From the NCBI GenBank assembly GCA_944322345.1, contig CALUOO010000021.1, forward strand, positions 1 to 36,107: a stretch of 36,107 nt of DNA. Direction: 5' to 3'. Made by a program: the position numbers and the translations under genes. This document shows positions 1 to 7,412 of the stretch, piece after piece. Under the pieces are notes generated by a model. That model ran no database searches. It was not told the DNA's origin and saw only the letters and a list, made by a program, of their open reading frames with translations. Positions within the stretch are counted from its first letter, which is position 1. Every line of letters starts with the position of its first letter. Origin of the DNA: an uncultured Bacteroides sp. (GTDB lineage: Bacteria; Bacteroidota; Bacteroidia; Bacteroidales; Bacteroidaceae).

Positions 1-75
1 AACTTAAAAATAATCATTTCCGAAGAAAGAAGAAACACTCTTTCTATATTAAACTTTAAAATTTAAACAGGCTCT
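1..75. mobile_element. Partial insertion sequence, one end (left edge)
   Basis: Bases 2-75 are the exact reverse complement of 36034-36107. The outer tip reads GAGCCTGTTTAAA when read from the chromosome into the element. Inside, a frame at 3-59 (+) gives 18 basic residues ending in a stop just inside the tip, as expected for the C-terminus of a transposase. The element interrupts the EamA gene at about base 75. The family cannot be named from 74 bases. The same IS end at both window edges suggests assembly breaks inside two IS copies. Confidence 0.7.
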
Positions 76-420
76 AAATAAGAAAAACATTAATAGTGTT
101 ACAAAAACAGGATAGGTAAAATGAATAGTGGTAGCTACCCCAGCTCCCATAAATTCATATCCCCAAAGAAGAAACAGTGCAGAAGCAGTATAGAATACAG
201 CTAATACGACAATGATTAGAATATCTTTTTTGTTAATAAAAAATGGTTCTTTATGTATTTTCATCATACCAGCCAATGCAATAGTAGCAAATAGGAAACG
301 ATAAAAAAGAATAGAGTCCGCTTCCATTCCTTTCTGCATTAGAGGTAATGTAAATAAGGGAATAAGGCCGAATGTGATAGAAGTGGCCAAACCATAAATA
401 AAACCTTTCAGACTGTTCAT
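75..420 (-). pseudogene. EamA/DMT-family transporter, 3' part lost to IS insertion
   Basis: The first ~115 residues of a drug/metabolite transporter of the inner membrane remain. The sequence has four clear hydrophobic segments (about residues 5-27, 38-52, 67-88, 93-116) and the GLATSITFGLIP start typical of EamA proteins. A full EamA protein has about 290-300 residues and ten helices, so more than half is missing. The reading frame runs into the IS at base ~75 and stops at base 49 after about nine foreign residues (RACLNFKV). The substrate cannot be told. A TATCTTTG promoter box lies 40 bp upstream. A half-protein with four helices is unlikely to transport. Confidence 0.85.
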
Positions 421-459
421 AAATTATTAATATTCGTTGGTTATATTGAATAGAGAATG

Positions 460-467
460 CAAAGATA
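460..467 (-). promoter_or_regulatory. Bacteroidales -7 box for the EamA gene
   Basis: On the minus strand TATCTTTG matches TAnnTTTG and lies 40 bp before the EamA start codon at 420. No good -33 TTTG is seen at the expected spacing. Confidence 0.5.
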
Positions 468-486
468 GTTATTCTATCGTTGATTG

Positions 487-1107
487 TTATTGATTACAAA
501 AAAGATGTATAAAGAACGGGACACTGAGATCTAATAAAACGCCATGCATAATAGCAATTGGAATCATCTCTTTACCAGAGTAATGAGTAATGGAAGGTAA
601 CAATACATCCATCGAATTCACTCCCGCTGCTGAGATAGGAGCAAAATGACCAAAATATTTGCGTATCAGTGGCGCTCCTATTAATGACATCATTTCACGG
701 AAAATATTACTTAATAAAGCAATAGTACCAAGTTCTGTTGCTAATTGAAGACCTATAGAAGGTTCTTTAAATTGTGTAATTAGAATAGACGAAAGAGAAT
801 AATAAGCAAATCCGCTACCTACAGCCATACAATCAAATACACTCCATTGGCTTAATAGCAAACTAGCTACAGCCGAAAATAATAATGTTCCTATAATGGT
901 AGCGACAGGAATAAGTAGCATTTTGAGACTAACTTTACGTAAATTTTGTCGCAAGTTTTGATTGCAGCCTATACTGATACCAACTTGTAGCATCAGTATA
1001 TGGAGAATGTAAAGGGATATGTTATGAGCAGACGCTTCTACTTTATTTATTACGCCAATCAAACAACCTATACAGAAGATAGCAATGACAATTAAGCTAT
1101 TTTTCAT
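487..1107 (-). CDS. LysO-family exporter, C-terminal subunit
   Basis: A 206-residue polytopic membrane protein resembling the C-terminal two thirds of LysO (YbjE, DUF340), which exports lysine and toxic analogues in E. coli. The sequence shows about six hydrophobic helices, the LQVGISIG segment and the ATELGT segment (around residue 128), where LysO carries a conserved acidic residue. E. coli LysO is one chain of about 300 residues. Here the protein is split in two: the upstream 94-residue gene plus this one add up to 300, and they overlap by 11 bp (1097-1107), implying translational coupling and a two-subunit exporter. Such a split arrangement is known in Bacteroidetes, so it is probably not a frameshift. 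The substrate is inferred only from the family. Confidence 0.8.
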   Translation of the reverse strand: MKNSLIVIAIFCIGCLIGVINKVEASAHNISLYILHILMLQVGISIGCNQNLRQNLRKVSLKMLLIPVATIIGTLLFSAVASLLLSQWSVFDCMAVGSGFAYYSLSSILITQFKEPSIGLQLATELGTIALLSNIFREMMSLIGAPLIRKYFGHFAPISAAGVNSMDVLLPSITHYSGKEMIPIAIMHGVLLDLSVPFFIHLFCNQ

Positions 1108-1381
1108 TCTTCACCTCCTTTCCTAAAAAATATTGAGATATGAAACGGGTAACTAGTATACTTCCTCCAAGACTTGATCCAGCTAATACAGCAGCTTGCC
1201 ATCCAAAATGTCCTATATTTTCTATAATCAATTGATTAGAGCCAATAGACAACCCTAACACAAACAAAAGAAGAAAGACAGTAAGTGATGTACTTTTTTC
1301 TATATTTTGTAAGAACTTCCGGTTACGCAGAAGATATCCGGCAATAACCCCGATGGCCATTGTAGAGATGATGCTAAACAT
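1097..1381 (-). CDS. LysO-family exporter, N-terminal subunit
   Basis: A 94-residue membrane protein with three hydrophobic segments (about 3-18, 32-47 and 63-82), matching the N-terminal third of LysO/DUF340. The LFVLGLSIGSN segment is the counterpart of VGISIGCN in the downstream partner, so the two halves look like internal repeats of one fold. It is translated first, and its 3' end overlaps the partner gene by 11 bp. It lies about 200 bp downstream of a 36-residue His/aromatic-rich leader ORF that has its own promoter, so expression may be controlled by attenuation. Confidence 0.78.
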   Translation of the reverse strand: MFSIISTMAIGVIAGYLLRNRKFLQNIEKSTSLTVFLLLFVLGLSIGSNQLIIENIGHFGWQAAVLAGSSLGGSILVTRFISQYFLGKEVKNEK

Positions 1382-1511
1382 AATAAAAAAACTGTTAGAT
1401 GAAACAATTGACTAAAATTGATTGCAGAATTAAGGACATAAAAAGCCTAACACATCTTCTGCCAAACAATTCGCAGTACCTATTTAATACAGAATAAAGG
1501 ATATTAATGAC

Positions 1512-1550
1512 TATCCCAATTATCCAACTTGATTTTTAATCAATGGGATA
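1512..1550 (-). promoter_or_regulatory. Nested hairpins in the leader of the LysO pair
   Basis: TATCCCA (1512-1518) pairs with TGGGATA (1544-1550). Inside lies a second perfect hairpin, TTGATT/AATCAA with a 3-nt loop (1529-1543). The structure sits 28 bp after the stop of the 36-residue leader ORF and ~130 bp before the LysO start. No clean U-run follows, so it is a candidate control structure rather than a proven terminator. Confidence 0.4.
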
Positions 1551-1577
1551 AAGAAGTAATAAATAGTAAAGAAATAT

Positions 1578-1688
1578 TTAAGAAAAGCCATTGAACCAAT
1601 GTACATGTACAGGCTGACGATTGTCCATTCCATGTTGCAGATGGAAATAGAAGTTGTATTTGCTATGTATATGAAACATTGGACTCAT
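1578..1688 (-). CDS. Putative leader peptide, 36 aa, rich in His and aromatic residues
   Basis: The ORF starts at an ATG 22 bp downstream of a consensus Bacteroidales promoter. Of 36 residues, six are His (positions 6, 8, 16, 19, 28, 30), six are Phe, two are Tyr and one is Trp, a composition like amino-acid operon leader peptides. The frame is open further upstream, but those codons lie in front of the promoter and cannot be in the transcript. Downstream are nested hairpins and then the two-gene LysO-family exporter. I infer translation-coupled attenuation of the exporter. It could instead be a small His-rich metal-binding peptide, or a chance ORF in a long 5' leader. Confidence 0.45.
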   Translation of the reverse strand: MSPMFHIHSKYNFYFHLQHGMDNRQPVHVHWFNGFS

Positions 1689-1709
1689 TATATATTGTTT
1701 TTGTGGGCG

Positions 1710-1741
1710 CAAAGGTAATGCAAATATGCATATAATCCAAA
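1710..1741 (-). promoter_or_regulatory. Consensus Bacteroidales promoter for leader peptide and LysO pair
   Basis: On the minus strand TTTG (1738-1741), a 20-bp spacer and TACCTTTG (1710-1717) match the sigma-ABfr consensus exactly. Transcription should start near 1706, giving a ~325-nt leader before the LysO start codon at 1381. Confidence 0.7.
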
Positions 1742-1852
1742 TAAATATGCAATCAATCCTTTTAATGTCTACTCTTTTACCTAGTTGCATGTATCATCCC
1801 ATGGTAATTGATGACACTAGCCAAATATGAGAAAGAATCTTTGATAATACTT

Positions 1853-1884
1853 CTTGTCCGTTTATTGTATATGCTATACTTTTG
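1853..1884 (+). promoter_or_regulatory. Promoter of the MATE gene
   Basis: TACTTTTG (1877-1884) matches the -7 box and CTTG (1853-1856) is a 3/4 match to the -33 box with a 20-bp spacer. A GAGG at 1898-1901 is a plausible ribosome-binding site before the ATG at 1910. The promoter is divergent to the leader-peptide promoter. Confidence 0.6.
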
Positions 1885-1909
1885 AACGTTTTTTTGTGAG
1901 GTTATTGTT

Positions 1910-3259
1910 ATGATGATAGGAGCAGATATACATAAAAGTGATTTAATAAACGGAAATATTACAAAATCAATACTACGATTTGCATTGCCTCTAATGTTCG
2001 GTAATCTGTTACAACAATGTTATAATATAGCCGATACATTGATTGTAGGACGGGTATTGGGTGCAAAAGCATTGGCTGCTGTGGGATCTTCTTATGCGTT
2101 TATTGTATTTATCACATCAGTCTTTATTGGACTTTGTATGGGGTGCAGTACTGTTTTTTCTATGCAGTACGGTGCCCATGATTTGAAGGGAATGAAACGA
2201 AGTGTATTTTCAGCCATACTGATTATTGGAGGAGTTACACTATTGCTGAATATACTTGTATTGATTTTTCTGACACCTATTATACACCTGTTACAGACTC
2301 CACCTGAATTGGAACAGATGGTCTATGACTATTTGTTTATCGTGTTTTTAGGCATGATTCCTATCTGTGTCTACAATTTTTATGCTTTTCTACTTCGTGC
2401 TGTGGGAAACTCTGTTATTCCTCTTGTATTTCTTGTTGTATCGGTAATACTTAACATTACTCTCGACCTGGTCTTGATGTTGTGGATTGAAATGGGTGTA
2501 GAGGGAGCAGCCCTTGCAACAATCATATCACAGATGATAGCTGCCGTAGGATTGTATATGTATGTCAGAAAATATTTTCCAGAATTATGTCTATCTCGTG
2601 AAGATCTTGTAATAGATTCCCATTCTCTTCGCCGAATAGCATCTTATTCTTCTCTGACTTGTGTGCAGCAATCTGTAATGAATTTAGGGATTCTGATGGT
2701 TCAAGGATTAGTCAATAGCTTTGGCACATTAGTAATGGCAGCTTTTGCGGCAGCAGTCAAGATTGATTCTTTTGCCTATATGCCTGTTCAGGATTTTGGT
2801 AATGCTTTTTCTACTTTTATCGCTCAAAACTTTGGTGCCGGCAGACACGACCGCATCCGTCGGGGAATCCGCAGTGCAGTTTTGCTGATCACAGTGTTTT
2901 CCTTACTTGTTTCTACGCTTGTTTTTCTACTTTCTCCATGGCTTATGGCGCTGTTTGTTTCCTCTTCCGAAAAGGAGATTATTGCTATCGGTGTGGAATA
3001 TCTCCGTATAGAAGGGAGCTTCTATGTAGGTATTGGTTATCTATTCTTGCTATATGGATTTTACCGAGCCGTGGCACAACCGTCTATGTCTGTCGTGCTC
3101 ACACTTTTCTCTTTGGGAACTCGAGTGGCATTGGCCTACGTGCTGGCTTCCATTCCTTCGGTGGGATATATAGGCATCTGGTGGTCGGTTCCCATCGGAT
3201 GGGCATTAGCGGATATTGTTGGAGGTTATTATTTGTTTAAGCGAAACTTTTGCCGATAA
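1910..3259 (+). CDS. MATE-family multidrug/Na+ efflux protein
   Basis: A 449-residue inner-membrane protein with about twelve hydrophobic segments and two MatE repeats (about 20-180 and 240-405). It has the typical N-terminal LPLMFGNLLQQCYNIADT segment, where many MATE proteins show P..xxxLxxxxYNxxDxxxVG. Length is normal for the NorM/MepA group, which exports cationic drugs or metabolites using H+ or Na+. Start: two adjacent ATGs (1910, 1913) after a GAGG. Its last 31 bp overlap the convergent DUF1847 gene on the other strand. The substrate is not predictable. Confidence 0.92.
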   Translation: MMIGADIHKSDLINGNITKSILRFALPLMFGNLLQQCYNIADTLIVGRVLGAKALAAVGSSYAFIVFITSVFIGLCMGCSTVFSMQYGAHDLKGMKRSVFSAILIIGGVTLLLNILVLIFLTPIIHLLQTPPELEQMVYDYLFIVFLGMIPICVYNFYAFLLRAVGNSVIPLVFLVVSVILNITLDLVLMLWIEMGVEGAALATIISQMIAAVGLYMYVRKYFPELCLSREDLVIDSHSLRRIASYSSLTCVQQSVMNLGILMVQGLVNSFGTLVMAAFAAAVKIDSFAYMPVQDFGNAFSTFIAQNFGAGRHDRIRRGIRSAVLLITVFSLLVSTLVFLLSPWLMALFVSSSEKEIIAIGVEYLRIEGSFYVGIGYLFLLYGFYRAVAQPSMSVVLTLFSLGTRVALAYVLASIPSVGYIGIWWSVPIGWALADIVGGYYLFKRNFCR

Positions 3260-3885
3260 TAAGATTCTGCCGTATAAAGTGCTGCTACCGGATTATTACC
3301 AGTTACACGATCTTTGGTGACAAGCGTAGTAACATACGCTTCCGAATATTTGTAGAACAGACTGTCATGTCCCACACACAATCCAATAACTACATTCAAC
3401 TCCGTATGTGCTTCGTTCAGCAAGCGTGCTTGAAGAATGGGGTTACACATAGCTGCGCCAATTGATTCACATGCTTGCGGAATTCCTACCGACGACTTCT
3501 TTTTCCCAGCTACCTTACATATAACGCTATAGGGTTCAAATCCGTTGGCACGCAGAATGCGGGCAAAAATACGCGCTTCTTTGATGAGCCCTATACAATT
3601 GGCTATTCCAATTTTGTGTGCTCCAATTTTTCGTGCAAACTCCATAATCTCTTCTACACGTGTCCATCGGCAATATCCCTCATATTCTACTTCAGCACTG
3701 GCTACCATGATGCTGTGGTTTTTATCTTCTTCATACCGTTTCTCTGCCCATTGTAAATCTTTGTCCTGTAAATGAGTTGTCAGGCAGAACTCTGGATAGG
3801 TGCGTTCTTTATATTTACAGTTTTGAGTTCCGCAATCAACACATGAGAGTGTAATGCCTGTTGAATTATTTTCTGAATTATTCAT
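3229..3885 (-). CDS. DUF1847 metal-binding-type protein
   Basis: A DUF1847 protein of about 218 residues. An N-terminal cysteine cluster (CVDCGTQNCKY, then C about 12 residues on) suggests a bound metal or Fe-S centre. Further on come EGYCRW, a region like ‘KIGIANCIGL’ (about residues 92-101) and a C-terminal GLCVGHDSLF segment. The function of the family is unknown. I chose the ATG at 3885, 16 bp after the YgiQ stop; an alternative ATG at 3918 would overlap ygiQ by 17 bp and add eleven low-complexity residues. It is probably co-transcribed with the radical SAM gene upstream and collides with the MATE gene at its 3' end. Confidence 0.85.
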   Translation of the reverse strand: MNNSENNSTGITLSCVDCGTQNCKYKERTYPEFCLTTHLQDKDLQWAEKRYEEDKNHSIMVASAEVEYEGYCRWTRVEEIMEFARKIGAHKIGIANCIGLIKEARIFARILRANGFEPYSVICKVAGKKKSSVGIPQACESIGAAMCNPILQARLLNEAHTELNVVIGLCVGHDSLFYKYSEAYVTTLVTKDRVTGNNPVAALYTAESYYRQKFRLNK

Positions 3886-3901
3886 AATGCTCCCGTTGCT
3901 A

Positions 3902-5713
3902 TTATTTTTTCTTTCCATACAGTTTGTCTATCAGATCTTGGCGTCCGATACGACGTAACTCACCAATGATGTTTCGCCGTTCTTCCGGCTTGTACCAGAA
4001 GAAAAATTGACGTTGTGCAAGCTTTTCCCGTTGTGTTTTAGCGCTGAACACCGGTTCTAATGTATAAGGATGAAAGCCTGTGTACCATGCTTCGGTGCTG
4101 ACAGTCATAGGTGTAGGGGTGAAATCCTGTACTTGTTCCAGATGGAAGTCGAGACGTTTGGTGATAACTGCCAGTTCCGCCATATCTTCTTCTTTACACC
4201 CGGGATGACTGGAGATGAAGTAGGGGATAATCTGTTGTCGCAATCCCTCTTCACGATTGATGTTGTCGAATATCTTCTTGAATGCCCCGAACTGAGCAAA
4301 AGGAGGTTTGCGCATCATGCTGAGAACGCGGTTACTGGTGTGTTCAGGGGCAACTTTCAGACGTCCGCTGACATGACGTGTGATAAGCTCCCGAGTATAC
4401 TCACGGGCACTTTGGTTAATCTTGGAGTCTTTGCTTTCATGAAGCAGAAGATCATAGCGTACACCACTTCCGATGAACGACTTCTTGATGCCCGGCAATG
4501 AGTCTACCATGTGATAGAGTTCCATCAGTGGCCGATGGTCAGTATTCAGATTCGGACAGATTTTAGGATAGATACACGAAGGGCGTTTGCACTTACGGCA
4601 CAGCTCCTGATTGGTTCCCCCCATCCGGTACATATTGGCACTGGGACCTCCCAAATCACTCAAATACCCTTTGAAATCGGGTAGTTCAGTGATAGCTTTT
4701 ACCTCCTTAATAATACTTTCTTTACTACGGCTTACTATGAACTTTCCCTGATGGGCTGAGATTGTACAGAAAGCACATCCTCCGAAACATCCTCGATGTA
4801 TGTTGACCGAGTGCTTAATCATGTCGTATGCTGGAATGCGTTTTCCCTTGTATTTGGGATGGGGCAGGCGAGTGTAAGGAAGATCGAACGAGTGGTCAAG
4901 CTCTTCGGTGGTCATTGGCGGATAGGGCGGATTGACCACTACTGTCCGTCTGTCTACGGCCTGAAGAATACGAGATGCAGCATATTTGTTGCTTTCTTCT
5001 TCTATGTGACGGAAGTTTGCCGCTTCTTTCTTCTTATCTTTCAGACACTCTTCATGAGAGAACAAGATAATGTCCCCTTCCTGTGGGGTGACTTTGCTGG
5101 ACAGATAGGCAATTTGAGGGACCTCTTCCAGACTTTCTCCGCGAAGCATACGGTGTGCCAATTCAACAATGGGCTTTTCTCCCATGCCATATACCAATAG
5201 GTCGGCACCACTGTCTGTCAGAATGCTGGGACGAACGCGGTCTTGCCAGTAGTCATAATGAGTCAGACGACGCATGCTGGCTTCGATACCGCCCAAAACG
5301 ACAGGAACGTCGGGAAAGAGTTTTTTCAGAATTTGTGTATAGACAATAGAGGGATATTCGGGACGCATGTCCGGACGTGCATCGGGCGTGTAGGCATCAT
5401 CGCTACGTAACCGCTTGTTGGCAGTGTATTTGTTTACCATCGAGTCCATACATCCGGCTGATACACCGAAGAAAAGGCGAGGACGTCCTAATTTTTTAAA
5501 ATCACGCAGATCGTCGCGCCAATTGGGTTGAGGGACAATCGCTACTCGCAATCCTTCAGCCTCAAGAATACGTCCGATAACAGCAGCGCCAAACGAAGGG
5601 TGGTCTATATAAGCATCGCCACTAAAAATGATGACATCCAATTCTTCCCACTTGCGGAGTTCTACCTCTTTTTTGGTTGTGGGCAACCAGTCGGTCAGTC
5701 TATATTCTTTCAT
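3902..5713 (-). CDS. YgiQ-family radical SAM protein
   Basis: A 603-residue protein of the YgiQ (UPF0313) family. Domains in order: an N-terminal B12-binding-like segment (about 1-150, with VILFSGDAY-type start and VVLGGIEASMRRLTHYDYW), then the radical SAM core with the [4Fe-4S] motif CFGGCAFC near residue 320, then a C-terminal YgiQ domain with APEHTSNRVL. A second cysteine group, CRKCKRPSCIYPKIC (about residues 378-392), could hold an auxiliary cluster. Length agrees with the family. The reaction is not known; S-adenosylmethionine radical chemistry is inferred. Its promoter almost abuts the start codon, so the mRNA may be nearly leaderless. DUF1847 follows in the same direction. Confidence 0.92.
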   Translation of the reverse strand: MKEYRLTDWLPTTKKEVELRKWEELDVIIFSGDAYIDHPSFGAAVIGRILEAEGLRVAIVPQPNWRDDLRDFKKLGRPRLFFGVSAGCMDSMVNKYTANKRLRSDDAYTPDARPDMRPEYPSIVYTQILKKLFPDVPVVLGGIEASMRRLTHYDYWQDRVRPSILTDSGADLLVYGMGEKPIVELAHRMLRGESLEEVPQIAYLSSKVTPQEGDIILFSHEECLKDKKKEAANFRHIEEESNKYAASRILQAVDRRTVVVNPPYPPMTTEELDHSFDLPYTRLPHPKYKGKRIPAYDMIKHSVNIHRGCFGGCAFCTISAHQGKFIVSRSKESIIKEVKAITELPDFKGYLSDLGGPSANMYRMGGTNQELCRKCKRPSCIYPKICPNLNTDHRPLMELYHMVDSLPGIKKSFIGSGVRYDLLLHESKDSKINQSAREYTRELITRHVSGRLKVAPEHTSNRVLSMMRKPPFAQFGAFKKIFDNINREEGLRQQIIPYFISSHPGCKEEDMAELAVITKRLDFHLEQVQDFTPTPMTVSTEAWYTGFHPYTLEPVFSAKTQREKLAQRQFFFWYKPEERRNIIGELRRIGRQDLIDKLYGKKK

Positions 5714-5717
5714 GCTG

Positions 5718-5748
5718 CAAAGATACGATTAGTTGATGAGTTAACAAG
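5718..5748 (-). promoter_or_regulatory. Promoter abutting the ygiQ-type start codon
   Basis: TATCTTTG (5718-5725) and CTTG (5745-5748) with a 19-bp spacer. Only four bases separate the -7 box from the ATG at 5713, so transcription should begin at or next to the start codon. Confidence 0.6.
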
Positions 5749-5765
5749 AAGACAGGAACCGGACC

Positions 5766-6461
5766 TTAATCTGTAATTTCAAACCGTACCAAAATAGAAT
5801 AATTCTTTTTTATTGTACGAAAACTATCGAACGAAGAAGCGTCGGATGAACGGACGTTGCTTTGTGCGCTGAATAATGTGCCGACTCCTGCATTTCCTTC
5901 TTCTACGATGCGAATTACACCTCCCAGTTTCTTTCCTGCCGCTTTTACCAAATAAGTCGCTTTTTGCTGTGCAGCCTTCAGAGCTTCTATTTTGCCTTTT
6001 TGGTGATACTTCAGCATATCCTTATTTTCCAGTTCACCGATACGCATGGTATTGATGCCTTTCGTATCGATACATCGGATTATGTCATTTATCTGATTGA
6101 AGTCGGTCAGTGTAATGTCAAATTGCTTGGATATCAGAAAATCCTGTCCCTGCTTTCGCCAATAATCACCGATTTCTTGTGTACGGACGGCATCTTGAGG
6201 AATACCAGCTTCGACAAGGTCTTCTCGCAGCTTCTGTTCTATCTGCGACAAGGGAACTTTAGTGTGATACTCCTCCGGTTTTGATTTCCCGTCAAATTCT
6301 TCTTCAAAATATTCTCGTATTTCGATGATGTAATGAATTTTGTCGGGAACGATTTCTATCTCGGAAGTCCCCGTTACTTCGATATAACGCTCATTTGTCT
6401 GTGCATTTATCGAAAGAGAGGCAAGCATCATTATTGCCGGTAAAAGAAATCTTGTTCTCAT
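5766..6461 (-). CDS. Secreted SIMPL-domain (DUF541) protein
   Basis: A 231-residue protein beginning with a signal peptide (MRTRFLLPAIMMLASLSINAQ, cut after residue ~20), so probably periplasmic. The rest is one SIMPL domain (DUF541): ERYIEVTGTSEIEIVPDKI at the start, central LSQIEQKLREDL, and a C-terminal VRFEI strand. SIMPL proteins such as E. coli YggE form oligomeric rings and are linked to oxidative stress; what this one does is unknown. It lies in the direction of ygiQ with a 52-bp gap that contains the ygiQ promoter, so the two are probably separate units. Confidence 0.88.
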   Translation of the reverse strand: MRTRFLLPAIMMLASLSINAQTNERYIEVTGTSEIEIVPDKIHYIIEIREYFEEEFDGKSKPEEYHTKVPLSQIEQKLREDLVEAGIPQDAVRTQEIGDYWRKQGQDFLISKQFDITLTDFNQINDIIRCIDTKGINTMRIGELENKDMLKYHQKGKIEALKAAQQKATYLVKAAGKKLGGVIRIVEEGNAGVGTLFSAQSNVRSSDASSFDSFRTIKKNYSILVRFEITD

Positions 6462-6497
6462 AAATGGCCTGATTTGCTCTGATTTTTATAAGTCAAC

Positions 6498-6731
6498 TTA
6501 TTTTTCTACCAATCCGTCACCGATCACAAATTGCAGTGTCATCTGTTCATCACCGTATATCTCGCGAAATCCGATTTTACACTCTGCCAAATATTCTTTC
6601 AAATCCTGAAATGCATCCGGTTGGCTCATGACAATCTCAATCTTCTCTTCCGGTGTGGCATGGCATATAGCCTTCATGGCTGGAATCAGTTGGCTGTATG
6701 CCGTTGTATCGCATGTATTTATACGCTTCAT
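6498..6731 (-). CDS. Small conserved-type protein, 77 aa
   Basis: I do not recognise the family. The 77-residue product is soluble, acidic, with predicted helix-strand alternation and two cysteine residues before mid-protein plus one later (CDT, ICH, ECK). The ending FREIYGDEQMTLQF recalls small two-layer folds such as TusA/SirA, but no CPxP motif exists, so I do not assign that function. Its ATG overlaps the stop of the upstream gene (6728-6731), which points to translational coupling. Confidence 0.7.
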   Translation of the reverse strand: MKRINTCDTTAYSQLIPAMKAICHATPEEKIEIVMSQPDAFQDLKEYLAECKIGFREIYGDEQMTLQFVIGDGLVEK

Positions 6732-7057
6732 GACTCTGCCTCGCCTTCTTCCTCCTCATCTTGGGTGGAGGACATCCAAGTGAGGTATAATTTGATGAGT
6801 TGTTGCAACCCGAAGGCTTTCATATTGTTATGATAGATAACGTCAATGCAGAGATCCAACAGGTCTTTGCTGTCTTCTTCCTGACTGGCAATAAGCGAAC
6901 GAATATTAAGCCGAAGTTTCTCCAATACACTTTCGTCAACAATGCCGTTACTGTCGATAAGATGGCGGAAGAGTCCGTATTTCTCGATAGTTCTCAGATT
7001 TTCGTCAGACACCTTGATGCTGCGGGTGCCACTGGGATTTGCTTGAATAGTATACAT
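6728..7057 (-). CDS. Small protein with acidic tail, 109 aa
   Basis: Not recognised. I place the start at 7057 (MYTIQANPSGTRS) because the frame further upstream to 7216 has unlike, lysine-rich composition and would reach into the intergenic region. The product is mainly helical, ends in a strongly acidic tail (QDEEEEGEAES), and overlaps the next gene by 4 bp (ATGA), so the pair is an operon. A cluster of three palindromes lies 214-287 bp upstream of the start and may control it. Confidence 0.7.
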   Translation of the reverse strand: MYTIQANPSGTRSIKVSDENLRTIEKYGLFRHLIDSNGIVDESVLEKLRLNIRSLIASQEEDSKDLLDLCIDVIYHNNMKAFGLQQLIKLYLTWMSSTQDEEEEGEAES

Positions 7058-7412
7058 AGTTATTCTGTTTTTTAAAGAATATTGCTTTTCAGTTTTATCA
7101 GAGGCAAACTTACGGATAATTATTGATTTCTTCCACCTGTTAAAGAGTTTCTTTTGCCTCGGTAGGCTAAAAAACGTTTCATTCTCTTGATGGAGAGGAG
7201 TTGATTCCCTATACAAGGTACGTATGATTCTCTATGCAGGCTCTCTACTATCCGTATCTGACAGTAATGATTCAATGTTGAATTAAATATTAATTATGGA
7301 TGAATTGAATATTGATTCAATATTGAACGTATATCCGATTCAAAATTGAATCAATACCTTTAAATGTGGATAGGAGAGTGCTTGCATAGGGAATCTGTGG
7401 ATGGATATATAG
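7058..7412. promoter_or_regulatory. Intergenic region with three TTCAA-N2-TTGAA palindromes
   Basis: This 355-bp gap holds three copies of one palindrome: TTCAATGTTGAA (7271-7282), TTCAATATTGAA (7316-7327) and TTCAAAATTGAA (7339-7350). The third extends to a perfect GATTCAA-N2-TTGAATC; the first two share the GATTCAA arm. Further half sites (GAATTGAAT at 7302-7310) lie between. This looks like an array of operators for a dimeric regulator. The spacing is 45 and 23 bp between copies. No clear -7/-33 promoter is seen beside it. Confidence 0.55.

Noticed and set aside
1689-1790. Longer form of the leader ORF (70 codons from 1790)
   Set aside because: The extra codons lie across and upstream of a consensus promoter and cannot be in its transcript; only the 36-codon part is kept.
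7058-7216. 53-codon N-terminal extension of the 109-aa gene
   Set aside because: Lysine-rich, unlike the rest of the protein, and reaches into the control region; the ATG at 7057 is the better start.
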